A stretch of 64,000 bases of DNA from Cryptomeria japonica (lineage: Eukaryota; Streptophyta; Pinopsida; Cupressales; Cupressaceae), in the NCBI RefSeq assembly GCF_030272615.1, contig NC_081414.1, positions 526,977,137 through 527,041,136 of the forward strand, given 5' to 3'. Every line of letters starts with the position of its first letter. Within the stretch, counting starts at the first letter, position 1. The notes under the pieces were generated by a model. That model was not told where the DNA came from and did no database searches. It saw nothing but the letters and a program-made list of their open reading frames with translations. A program made the position numbers and the translations under genes. This document shows positions 21,641 to 31,715 of the stretch, piece by piece.

Positions 21641-23309
21641 AAAAAAACATTAAAAAATAAACAAACAAAAAAAAATCAAATATGAGAAAAAGTGCAATAA
21701 AAACAGATGGTGAAAACCTGGCAAACAAGTGTTATCTGTCTGCTAGCTCTTCCATCTATTAGTTCATGCATCCTTCCGCTTGCATTCATTTTCCATCAGC
21801 GTTGTTCATATCCATAATAAGAACCTTTGTACATATGCGGGCATCGCAGGTGATTTCTCACCATGGTTTGGATCATTGGGTATATCATAATGACTTTGTT
21901 TCTAGGCTTGGGGAAAAATCCTGCACCTTGCTTGGGGCAAAATTTTCAATCATTTTGGGATCCATCAAACAAGAAGAACAATAGTTAGACAGCTCTTGTC
22001 AAGCAAAAATTGAGACACATCCAACGTTGAACACGAGATTAAATTGTTAACCATCAAACTATCACATGTCAGTCTAAGCACATCACACACTTTTCAATGG
22101 ATGATATCTTTTGGATAATGATTTTAACGTGATTGTTCAACTTTTCTATCTTGATTTTCACTATCATGATTTCTGAGTGACTCCATGATGTCTTTGACTA
22201 GAGGAACAAGTAAGGAACGTGACATTTTTCTTATCTGCTTTCTGTAAATTAATCATTAATATGTGCAAATTTGTCTCAGGACATGACCATCAGAGTATCA
22301 TCGAAGATATTTCTGATTTGCATATAGAAATGGTTAATACTACCTGTCTTACGCAAGCAACACTCAGGTCATCTTGGTTCAATTATACCTCGATGCTTGT
22401 GCTAACTTGCAATATCAAAATCCAGGAAAGTAGTGCTCAGGTCATCATGGTTTAATTATACCATCGATGTTTGCACTCACTTCCCACATTTTAAAAGTAA
22501 AAGCTCAATGATGACAAAACGCAATAACCCAGTGACTGGTCTGGTCGTAGCTTTGCATTGGCATTTGCATTTAGCTTGTATTTCATTCTTGCATGGGTTC
22601 TTGCACGCTCATCTTATCCAAGGTTAAATCTATCGCATGAATCATCAAGGTATCGTCATAAATGTATACACAATCAGACCAGTGACTCATCTCTCTCCAG
22701 ATATTGTCGACCTAGCGCAAATTTTATGTTACCCCCTCAACAGAACCAACATCAGCATATCTAAATCTTTCTGCAACCTGATATCAACAAAATGTCAGTT
22801 CTTTATCCAATCAACCTTATCGATTCTACCAATTGATCGCATCTAATCTATTCTATCATGTCTTATACAAGATGTATCTTTCCTGGAACTAGACATTCTG
22901 ATCAAGTCTTATATAGGATATATCGTTCTTGAAACCAGATGCTTTTGATCATCTTTGTCTTATACAAGAGGTGTCATTCTTGAAACCAGAGTAAATCTCG
23001 ATCTATTCAATCTAATCAATCAAGCTTTATCAATCATCACATCGAGAACTGCATCACCGTGATCAAAGAACTCGCACTTTCATCAACCACAGCTGGAGAA
23101 ATCAAATCATTTCTAATCGAGAAATCAATTTCGCAACAATTCAAACACTCCAAAAGTCAATTGTATCAATTAATCTCCCGAGGGGGCATCATCGTACTAC
23201 AATTTATCAATCAATGTCTGGGGTGTCCTATCAAACCAATATCATCATCAAAATGAGATTATTCTTTGAATCAACGCGTCATCACACCTCGCTTCAAAGA
23301 GGGGCAAAA
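21641..23309 (+). other. Tat-I 3' region and polypurine tract
   Basis: Noncoding. It begins with the box GGTGAAAACCTGGCAAACA (21709-21727), identical in Tat-II (37978-37996), and contains GATGTCTTTGACTAGA (near 22187), which Tat-II has twice (38766, 38796). The polypurine tract CAAAGAGGGGCAAAA (23295-23309) abuts the 3' LTR and is identical in Tat-II. No antisense ORF like that of Tat-II was found. Short reading frames at 22219-22846 show nothing recognisable. Confidence 0.75.
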
Positions 23310-24339
23310 TGTATACACCTAAAAATGGTCTGAAGATAATTAATTAAATAAGAAATTATTTAATTAATCCCCCTTCCTAATTTAATTGAATTCATTAGCA
23401 ATTTGATTAAATTCTCCCATTCATCTACTTATTAATAAATCTAAGGATTTATTTAATAGGTTCATTTCAATAGTCCCCTTTGATTAATTAATTCAAATTA
23501 ATTAATCCTCCCCCCTTTTAAATCAATTCTTCTAATCCCCTAATTAATTAAAACAAATCAATTTATGAGTTGTTGAAAATTAATTAGTCTTTTCCTATTA
23601 TTTGAATTTTTAAATTCAAATTACCCACATGCATCCTAACCTCCTTATCCTAACCTTCTATGGTGTGGATATTCTCCCCTTGAGACACATGGCACTTAGG
23701 CCACATGTATCCTCTCTTGGACACTTGCCCTCTTATGAGCAAGGCTCCTTGACACCTGTCACCACAGAGATGAAAAGTGTCCCTTCCTCCAACCTCCTCC
23801 AATTTCACCCTTGATATCTTCAGACTCAATCTTGACCTTTGAGTCCTGCCACCTCACCCCTAGCCTTGGAAATCCTATAAATATCCCCCATTTTGGAGCA
23901 CAAAGGATCCCATCTCATATCAATTTATGCATTGTTACTATAGGCATATCCATTTTAGCATATCATTTGATCATTGTTACTATAGGCAATTGCATCTTAG
24001 ATCTAGTTTAATTTAATCATTTTCTAGAATAATTGTTGAATCATGTAGCTTAATAATACATATCATTAGTTTGATTAGCCTCTTGGATCAATCTAGCATA
24101 ATCAATCTCATCTAGCTTGCATATCATTATCATTTCAAATCCTCCATCTAGGTGTAGTCAAGTCACTGGGATTGCTTATCCAGATCTGAGAGCAAATCCA
24201 TACTCACATCTCTTAGGAGGCGATAGGTTGCTTTGTCATGGTTCACCTTTCATTTGCTTTTAATTTTCTAACCATGCTTATAATTATCTATTGAGTGTTT
24301 GTGTTGCAGCTGTAGGTACCACACTTCACAGGCACGATA
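23310..24339 (+). mobile_element. 3' LTR of Tat-I, 1030 bp
   Basis: TGTATACACC...GGCACGATA; the 5' copy ends GACA, so the last CA has become TA. It is followed by the target duplicate GTAGG at 24340-24344. It differs from the 5' LTR at dozens of positions by eye. Confidence 0.94.
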
Positions 24340-24344
24340 GTAGG
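24340..24344. repeat. Right target-site duplicate of Tat-I
   Basis: GTAGG, matching 10988-10992. Confidence 0.92.
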
Positions 24345-24840
24345 CATTGTGGATTTTGTAACTGGTAATGTTGGGTCTTTGTGTGTTGTTATCTCCTTTA
24401 ATCTAAGTTGGTGTGGTTTGGAGATCTTTTATTTGGTATTTATGAGATCTAGGAGTGATTGTTTCTCCCTCTGTGCATTTCCTTTGTCGGACATTGCCAG
24501 AAGCCCTCTTTTTGAGTTTTGCAATGAGTATGTGTATGGCTTTGTATTGAGGATGTTATATTCCATAGTCATTTATGAATGTGGATTTTGTTTGGAGAGT
24601 TCATTGGAATTATAATGTCTTTTGTGTCTCTATCTAAGACTTGTTTCCCCAGAATTGTGATTGTTTTGATTTCTGAATTCTTCATTGTAGCTTATGGATT
24701 GAGGTTGTGTTTATTCCATTAATTTCCTGTTGTCTGGGCGTCACTTTTAGGATTGATTTCGAGACTTAGTTATTTTCCTACAATTTTTAAAATCAAAGTC
24801 GTAATGTGATCTTTTCTATGCAAATTTCTATATGTTTCAT

Positions 24841-25036
24841 ATGCACTAGTTATTTGATCAAATGCGTTATTTATTTGTCATATGCGCTAGACTGTTTTCC
24901 ATATGCGTTAATTTGTATATTGTATGCACTAAATAGTTGATCATATATGTTGATAGGTTCATCAAATGCATTAAATTCATTGTCATATGCACTGAAGGAT
25001 TAGTCAAATGCGCAAGCCTGAATGTCATATGCGCTA
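24841..25036 (+). repeat. Phased TCATATGCGCTA array in the solo LTR
   Basis: Cores of ATGC (within TCATATGCGCTA and variants) start at 24841, 24862, 24882, 24903, 24924, about 24947, 24966, 24987, 25008 and 25029. Steps are 21, 20, 21, 21, 23, 19, 21, 21, 21. Bases between the cores vary. The array lies near the middle of the reconstructed LTR. Confidence 0.88.
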
Positions 25037-27147
25037 ATCTGTGATTTTTTAGTATTTACCCAGTTTTGCTTATATGTTCTAGTTTTCTCGAATTTGATCT
25101 TGTACCAGAGGCTTTTGTTGAGGTTTTTCGATGTTTCCAACATGGTGCATTATTTGTAATTGGTTACTTGATTTGGTTTTATGCTTCAACAAGTTGATAT
25201 ACCTTGTCGAATTGGATTCATACTTCTTCATTGTTAATATGCTTATGTTTGCTCCAGCAAGTGGATGAGCCTTGTTGTGGAGGGATTATTTTATGATTAT
25301 GGCAGGTTTTGATTGTCCTTATTTATTATGCATTGAGGCTCTTAATTGATATTGTTGGTATTGGTTACATATGTATATTGTTTATGGATTCTTTGGATGT
25401 TGTTTTGAGCCTCTTTATTGTAGTTGTTGTTTTGGAAAATGTTAGGGGGAGTGGGCTTCCATGTGATGACTGGGATCGTGAGAGATAGGCAGTGAGTTGA
25501 TAAGCCTCTTGTCTAGATCACCAGGGCACATTGGAAGTTTTCCTTATTATAAACAAGTGATAACATTACTAATGAATTAGATGGATTGGGTAACTAGGAC
25601 CCACCTAATAAAGATAATTAATAGTTGAGGCCCAAGACTTGATCCTAGGGAGGATGTTTTAGGATAATCTTGGGAAGGCCACTGCGGTGGTAAGTCAATC
25701 TCCCTTGATTCTCTCATAGGTTAAGATGGCTCCACATGTCTATCAGGGTTATGAATTGAAGGGTTGTGTGTCTATATTGGAGGATAACATGTGATGACAC
25801 TCCACTCCTACATGTGTCCTTTGCTTGATTTGCATTTATGCCTTGATTATTGTTACGCCTCTAGGAGTTTCTATTTATGGTTGCCACATGATTGGTTGTT
25901 GTGTATGTGTAGTTGTGAGTCTCCCTGGTAGTTTGGTGTCAACTTAGTTCTAGAGTGTGTGTTGAGACCTTATGTCATCTCCTAGCATGGGGGGTGGTTC
26001 CTTTGGTTCCACATGGTCGGGTGGTTGGTGCCTTTCTACCATTGGGATGTTCTCATTGGATTCATATGTGTGGATGTGAATTCTTCTTCATTGCAACTTA
26101 TGGTTGATTATTGTAGCGAATAACTGAAATCAATACCATGAATTATGCAATGTAATCACATTGTAGAAGTTGTAGATGAGACTATGTAATTGGGTGAGCT
26201 AAGCTCTTGTTGAAATGATCATGTAGTTATATAATAGACGATGCTTAGGAAATGGGTCTATAATTTTTAAGATGGATATTGAGATTTATTAAAATATAAT
26301 CATCTTTGAAATGGAATGCAATTCAACTTAATAGATATGTTGTAGATTATCTTGTAATAGTTCGTATTAAGGTAGAAAAGAATAGGGAATTTGATATGAT
26401 AATTTAGATGATAACATAAATGTAGCTATGTAACTTGCATTTAGTGGATATAAGTATTAGGACGCATAGTATGATAAAATCTTTATATGTTGTAATAGGA
26501 TGATTTTTGAGTATGGATGTAAATGCAAATATTTAATGAACGTTCTTATTGAAAGGTTGATATTCTTGATAAATGGATACTTATAGATTGCAAGTATGAA
26601 TGGGTAATTGGTAAGATGAATAGTTAACCTTAAGGAAATGATTTATATTATTTTAATTAATGTGGAATGAGGTTACGACTCTAGTAGTACAACGTAAAAC
26701 ATGGGTGCATCTCAAGATATTTGAATATTTCTTAGTAAATGGAAATAATGTAATTAGGTGTGTTGTTATGCGTTTATCATTCGTGTATGATATGATTGTT
26801 AGATGAGCTTGTAGATTAAAAGTGGAAAAGGACCTATTTAAGTGGGAATGTTGTAGTGTAGGAATGGTAGTTGATAAATGATAATGTGTATGTGTTAATG
26901 GCATTTATATTTATGGTTGTGTTAGAAAGAAACAGGGGACCATGTATAGCATTGAAAATGTTTGGTTAAAGAAGGACTTTATGATTATTACATTATGCAC
27001 TTAGAAATCATGTAAAGGAAAATGATCATACCTGAGTTATGAAATCATGAACAGATATGGGAGTATTAGATAAGAATGGAAAATTATGTCTATGCATTAT
27101 CATTGTAGGAGATTAGAGATCATGTTAATAGAAAATGATTAAGGGTT

Positions 27148-27152
27148 TTAGG
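27148..27152. repeat. Left target-site duplicate of Tat-II
   Basis: TTAGG, repeated at 41864-41868 after the 3' LTR. Confidence 0.93.
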
Positions 27153-27922
27153 TGTAGACACCCAAAATTGTCCAGTCTAATTAAATAAATATTTTATTTA
27201 TTTAATTACTTTAGCCTAATTCTTCTATTAATTAAATAAATCTTTATTTATTTAATTAATTCATTTATCCTCTTCTAGCCTTATTTCTCATTTAAATAAA
27301 TACATTTATTTATTTAAATTATCATTTTCCTAAATTAAATAATTATCTTATTTATTTAATTATCCCACTTCTTCTATTAATTAAATAAATCTTTATTTAT
27401 TTAATTAATTCATTAGCCTTTTCTACCCATGACACATGTCATTCATCTCTTAATTCATACACTACCTACCCCTCTCATTATTTTATTATTTCTTTTACCT
27501 ACCCTCTAATCATAGCCGACCTCCTTTTACACCTTTCAATCTTATCCCTCCATTTCATATAGTGTCTTCTATATAAGGAGATGCTTCCTTCATTATCAAA
27601 CCCTGATGAGCTAACTACTTGATCAATTGACTACACTACGATCCTACTTGCAACCACATTTCGTTCTTTGTTGAGCTCTTGTGCATATAAAATCTGAGAG
27701 TAAATATATCAAGCAAGATCAATGGAGATAGGAAGAATGGAGATCAAAACCCTATTGGACATGTGATGGTATAATCTTTGTGATTTCATGTGATTTGCAT
27801 TGTCTTAGGTAATCTTCATATGTTATGGTGGATCTTTGTTGATTGTTAGGCTAGGGTTTTGTGGTTGAATTCATTTAGCCTTTCAATGTTGTTATTATTG
27901 TTATCCATTTTCACCATATACA
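27153..27922 (+). mobile_element. 5' LTR of Tat-II, 770 bp
   Basis: TGTAGACACC...CCATATACA, equal in length to the 3' copy. The first half is built of TTAATTAAATAAAT-like words in inverted pairs. A TATA box TATATAAG is at 27570. Confidence 0.96.
27570..27577 (+). promoter_or_regulatory. TATA box of the Tat-II 5' LTR
   Basis: TATATAAG, repeated at 41511 in the 3' LTR, followed by GAGATGCTTCC, in a typical position for transcription start. Confidence 0.65.
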
Positions 27923-27925
27923 TTT

Positions 27926-27943
27926 TGGCATGCCCGGTGGGAC
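27926..27943 (+). other. Primer-binding site of Tat-II
   Basis: TGGCATGCCCGGTGGGAC, three bases after the LTR end. It differs from the Tat-I/Tat-III site but matches Tat-0 at 17 of 18 bases, so two primer types are in use among these relatives. Confidence 0.85.
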
Positions 27944-28031
27944 TCTTGTCCCTTTTGCATTTAACCTTTTGTTGCAGATTTTGTGTTTGAAGTTGCAGAT
28001 CTGGCATTTCTGACAACATTTTTGACATTTT

Positions 28032-28290
28032 CGCGTCTGCATACTTTCGGATCGCATTTTTTATTTTCTGGCGCGTCTGCGACATCGGTAATCGCGTCCG
28101 TGTTTTCGACAAATTTTTATTTTGCAGGTTTCCAAAAGGCGCGTCTGTGTTAAGGAAACGCGTCTGTGTCTTTTTTATCCGCATCTGTGTCTGGCAAACG
28201 CATCTGTGGTTTTTATTCGCGTCTGTGCCTCACAGAACCGCGTTTGTGTCGCAGAGTCGCGTCTGTGTCGAGGGTAATCACGTCTGTGTA
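28032..28290 (+). repeat. Tat-II phased motif array, cluster 1
   Basis: Copies of CGCGTCTGTG and near variants start at 28032, 28053, 28072, 28093, 28140, 28159, 28180, 28199, 28218, 28239, 28258 and 28279. Apart from one gap of 47 all steps are 19 or 21 nt. Sequence between copies is not conserved. Confidence 0.92.
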
Positions 28291-29522
28291 TCATCTATTT
28301 CAAAATTTTGGAAGTTTTATTGATTCAGTTTTCGGATTTTGCATTTAGGGTTTCAGATCTGGTTTATTTTTGGACTAACATTTTCAAATCTAGCTAACAA
28401 AATTGGTATAGCTTGTCTTGGAAGCAAAATCGTTTGGTTGAAGGCCCCTATTTTCACAAAGTCTTTTGGGTTTTAAAAATTTACCTAACTTGTGTGCTTG
28501 CAGGAAGGGGTGATCATTTGAAAACAACCCAAACTACTAACAAATCTTTGGTGCAGGTCCTTGGCAAGGTTTTTTTGGGGATTTTTATTATGTGCTTTGT
28601 TTTCATAGACTAGCAAACACTTCCATTGGTGCACTAAAATTGAATCATTGTCTTTTGTGTCTTGAGCAATAGGCTCTTTTTGTTTAATCTTTAGAGGGCC
28701 TGTCTTCCCGTGTGGTCATTAGGACTACTAGTGAGAAGAGAACGACCCAAGTGGTAGCAAAAGAAAAGCCATCTTCTTCTGAACCACTATAAATAAATGT
28801 ATTCATGGTGAAAACTATGAATAACGTGTGCTGATTAGTTCATACCGACACTATGTCTCCCCATAAACCCATTTGATCAAATTTATTTGATCATTTGTAG
28901 GGCGTAACCCCTACCGGCTGGGAGCCTTCTGTATTTATAGAGCTGAAAGTGCCGCATGTATGGCCACACGAGCGGATGCCCTTACTAGCACCTTTTTGTT
29001 TTAGAAGCCCAAATCCTTCTAGTTGTTGGGGCAGGAGGTCGGACCTCTGGTAGCGGCCCACACACATACGGTTCTTAGTAGAGATACAAAGTTCGCCATG
29101 GGGAGTTTTCATGGGGATTGATGCTTGGCTGACCCGAGAAGTGAGTGTCGAGGGTGGAGCCAGTGAGGTCAAGCATCTAAGTATCCGCTCTGAATAGCGT
29201 AGCCTCGGGGGTAAAACCCCATGTGGGATCAACAACTATTGTCTTGGCCAGCCATAAGAATTGTGCTTGACTTATGTTAAACATTCAAAACATTCAAGAC
29301 CAAACAACAAAACATTGTGTCTTTTGTGTCTTCAAGTGTATGCAAAACATTTTTACATCAAACAACACACTTTTCTTGGAGTCATTTTGAGTCTAAACAC
29401 TTGCAAACATTGGGTCTTCATCAACACTGTGTCCTCTTGTCACGAAAAATAGTCAAGCAGTCAGATTTGGTCACAACAAAACAACTTCACAGATTGGAAA
29501 AATTGCACAAAATTTGTAGAAA

Positions 29523-29838
29523 CGCGTCTGTGTCGGGCATAATAGCGTCTGTGTTGTCTAGCCGCGTCTGTGAAGGACAGAATCGCGTCTGTGTTCCAAC
29601 AGTCAACATTGCATTTGGCAAACAAAAAATCTCAGAAGCGCGTCTGTGTTAAACAGAGCAGCGCCTGTGTCGGGAAATCGCGTTTGTGAAGTATACAGGC
29701 ACGTCTGTGTCCAGAATTGAAAAACTGTTACAGTCCAACAAACATAAACAAAAAAATCTCAGAAGCGCGTCTATGTTAAACAGAGCAGCGTCTGTGTCGG
29801 GAAACTGCGTCTGTGAAGTATACAGCCACGTTTGTGTC
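29523..29838 (+). repeat. Tat-II phased motif array, cluster 2
   Basis: Three groups of four: 29523, 29544, 29563, 29584; 29639, 29660, 29679, 29700; and 29766, 29787, 29806, 29827. Inside every group the steps are 21, 19, 21. The second and third groups are a longer duplication of about 127 bp (they share AAATCTCAGAAGCGCGTCT and following text); the first group is independent in its spacers. Confidence 0.92.
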
Positions 29839-30329
29839 CAGAATTGAAAAACTGTTACAGTCCAGCAAACAAACACAGTCAGTTTCGAAATTCTTGAGCT
29901 TCCTAGGTCATTTCTCCAGGGTTTCATTTAGCATTCAACCTGTCTTTGGGTCTCACAAAGTCCATCATTGCTTTACACCTTACATTACATTCACAATTGT
30001 CTAAACTTGAGTCAAAAGGTCACTTGCTTGTCCTCATCATACTTTATCAACACACTACATACAACAACACTTTGCTAAGTGGTCCCTCATCAAGGTTTCT
30101 TACCTTTGGGTCTCATTTGGTCTTACTTAGAGTCAAGGTCAACTTACCTCATCAAGAGAAACTATCCTCTCTTTGGAAGTCACACCTACTCTACTACATA
30201 CATACTTGGTCTTACACTTTGGGCATTGCAAGTACACTTCAGATTCATTTACATTCCATTCAACTCTTGGTCTTCCATACTCTTTCCATTTTTCATCTAG
30301 TCTCTCACATCTTGGTCAATACCTAGTTC

Positions 30330-31715
30330 ATGGTTGAAACCCGTCTTCAAAAATCTAGGAGAGAAACTAAAGAGGCTCAAGAGTCCACAAACATGAGTTC
30401 TTATGAGTATGACAATGAGGTCTTTTTCAATTCTGATCATACCACATTACTTGACATGGATGTCTATAGAAACATTCCAAATGTTGAGAACATGGACACT
30501 ATAAACAACAATGCTACACACAATGACAATGTGGACAACTTTTCAGTACATTCAGCAGATGTGGAAGAATCCATTATGAATCCCCATTTCAATCGATTGG
30601 TTGAGGAAATAATGAGGAGGGATAGACAATACTTCTTACAAATGATGGCACAAAGTGGAGCCAAGATACCTCATGATTTTGACATGTCTCAAATAATGGA
30701 ACATAGACCTTTGCAACAACCTCACTCCAATATGGATCAAAGGAGACCTAATAGTGGAGGAAATAGAGGACCACATATGGTACCTGAATCACCATCAGCT
30801 TTGCTTCAAAAACCAGAGATCCCACATACACATGGTCAAACATATGATACTTACCTTCGCAGACCATTATGGAAGTCTTATGGAGAAAAATATGCTCAAT
30901 CACATACCAATGCTAAGGACCAACCACCAAAGCAATGGGATGTTCAAAGGCATGCTCAAAATTTGGACACAAGGAAACCTCATGTCAAATTTGGGGGCAA
31001 CACAATGGAACATGACATGCCTATAGAATATGGTATACATGCACAAAATAGATATGGTGTTCCTCAACATGAATCTATACCAAGTGGTCCACATATGCAG
31101 CATCATTACAGACCTCCTCCATATGAACATGTGTATGATCAATACCATCCATATATGCAACATGCTCTTCCTCCAATGGGTACATCAAACATAGGATATG
31201 GTCCAAGAAGTCGATCTCCACCTAAGAGCAATTTGGAGCAACAAATCAGGGACTTACAAAAGAAAATGGAGGACATAAATGCACCAAAGCCAACATACAC
31301 AATGAGAGACATATGTCCTTATCCATTTGACAAGAGAATTCCAATGCCTCCTTTTCCTACACACTTTGTGACGCCTAAATTTGATAAGTATAGAGGAAAA
31401 GGGGATCCTAAGGCACACATAAGACAATTTTTCACAGCTTGCATTGAGGTAGCAGTAGAAGAGACATATTTGATGAGATTATTCCCACAAAGCTTAGGTG
31501 ATCAAGCTATGGAATGGTTCTCCCAACTTCCACCTGGAATTAAGTCATGGGGTGACTTAGCAGAGGCATTTATTCAAAATTTCTCCTACAACATAGAGAC
31601 AGACATATCAGTCACTACTTTGTGCAATACTAAGCAAAAAGAGGGAGAATCTTTTGCATCATTTTTACAAAGATGGAGAAATCTAGCCAGCAGATGCTCT
31701 TGTGAAATTCCATAA
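30330..31715 (+). CDS. Tat-II gag, N-terminal and capsid part
   Basis: A 461-codon frame from ATG 30330 to TAA 31713-31715. The product assembles the particle. The N-terminus MVETRLQKSRRETKEAQ resembles MPVTRSQNKQSEAQAE at the Tat-III gag start, supporting this start. The middle is rich in His, Pro, Asn and Met and probably disordered (residues about 125-320). The capsid domain (about 327-460) has CPYPFDKRIPMPPFP, TYLMRLFPQSLGDQAMEWF and YNIETDISVTTLCNTKQK. The TAA comes inside a segment that is open in relatives, so it is either a recent lesion or a readthrough point; the frame resumes in phase immediately after. Confidence 0.9.
   Translation: MVETRLQKSRRETKEAQESTNMSSYEYDNEVFFNSDHTTLLDMDVYRNIPNVENMDTINNNATHNDNVDNFSVHSADVEESIMNPHFNRLVEEIMRRDRQYFLQMMAQSGAKIPHDFDMSQIMEHRPLQQPHSNMDQRRPNSGGNRGPHMVPESPSALLQKPEIPHTHGQTYDTYLRRPLWKSYGEKYAQSHTNAKDQPPKQWDVQRHAQNLDTRKPHVKFGGNTMEHDMPIEYGIHAQNRYGVPQHESIPSGPHMQHHYRPPPYEHVYDQYHPYMQHALPPMGTSNIGYGPRSRSPPKSNLEQQIRDLQKKMEDINAPKPTYTMRDICPYPFDKRIPMPPFPTHFVTPKFDKYRGKGDPKAHIRQFFTACIEVAVEETYLMRLFPQSLGDQAMEWFSQLPPGIKSWGDLAEAFIQNFSYNIETDISVTTLCNTKQKEGESFASFLQRWRNLASRCSCEIP

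Larger units (their letters stand above)
10993..24339 (+). mobile_element. Tat-I: full-length, decayed Tat-lineage Ty3/gypsy retrotransposon, 13.3 kb
   Basis: Two LTRs (10993-12021 and 23310-24339), a primer-binding site, a 2 kb leader, a decayed gag-pol, a long 3' region and a polypurine tract, flanked by GTAGG. A second RNase H after the first places it in the Tat lineage. Dozens of stops and frameshifts and many LTR differences (including an extra roughly 14-bp piece in the 3' LTR and a deletion of about 19 bp near 23787) make it older than Tat-II. It cannot encode working proteins as it stands. It sits inside the 5 kb solo LTR. Confidence 0.95.
24345..27152 (+). mobile_element. Solo LTR, segment 2 of 3
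   Basis: Continues the 5 kb LTR between Tat-I and Tat-II. No gene is recognisable. It contains a phased motif array at 24841-25036. The rest (25050-27147) is AT-rich with no clear repeat; the last five bases TTAGG are the left duplicate of Tat-II. Confidence 0.78.
27944..30329 (+). other. Untranslated leader of Tat-II
   Basis: About 2.4 kb with two clusters of the CGCGTCTGTG array at its two ends and, between them, a box GAGAACGACCCAAGTGG (about 28738-28754) shared with Tat-III (GGGAACGACCTAAGTGG) and Tat-I. CTTGCAGG near 28497 could be a splice acceptor. The segment 28900-29230 opens a minus-strand frame with nothing recognisable. The last 300 bases are rich in CTTTGG/TCTTGG words. Confidence 0.75.

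Noticed and set aside
21345-21728. Minus-strand Phe-rich ORFs
   Set aside because: They are the complement of the A-rich tandem repeat.
28891-29235. 114-codon minus-strand ORF in the Tat-II leader
   Set aside because: No recognisable domain, no equivalent in the other leaders.
30079-30326. Coding frames just upstream of Tat-II gag
   Set aside because: Low-complexity CTTTGG-rich leader; frames differ from those in Tat-III and carry no domain.
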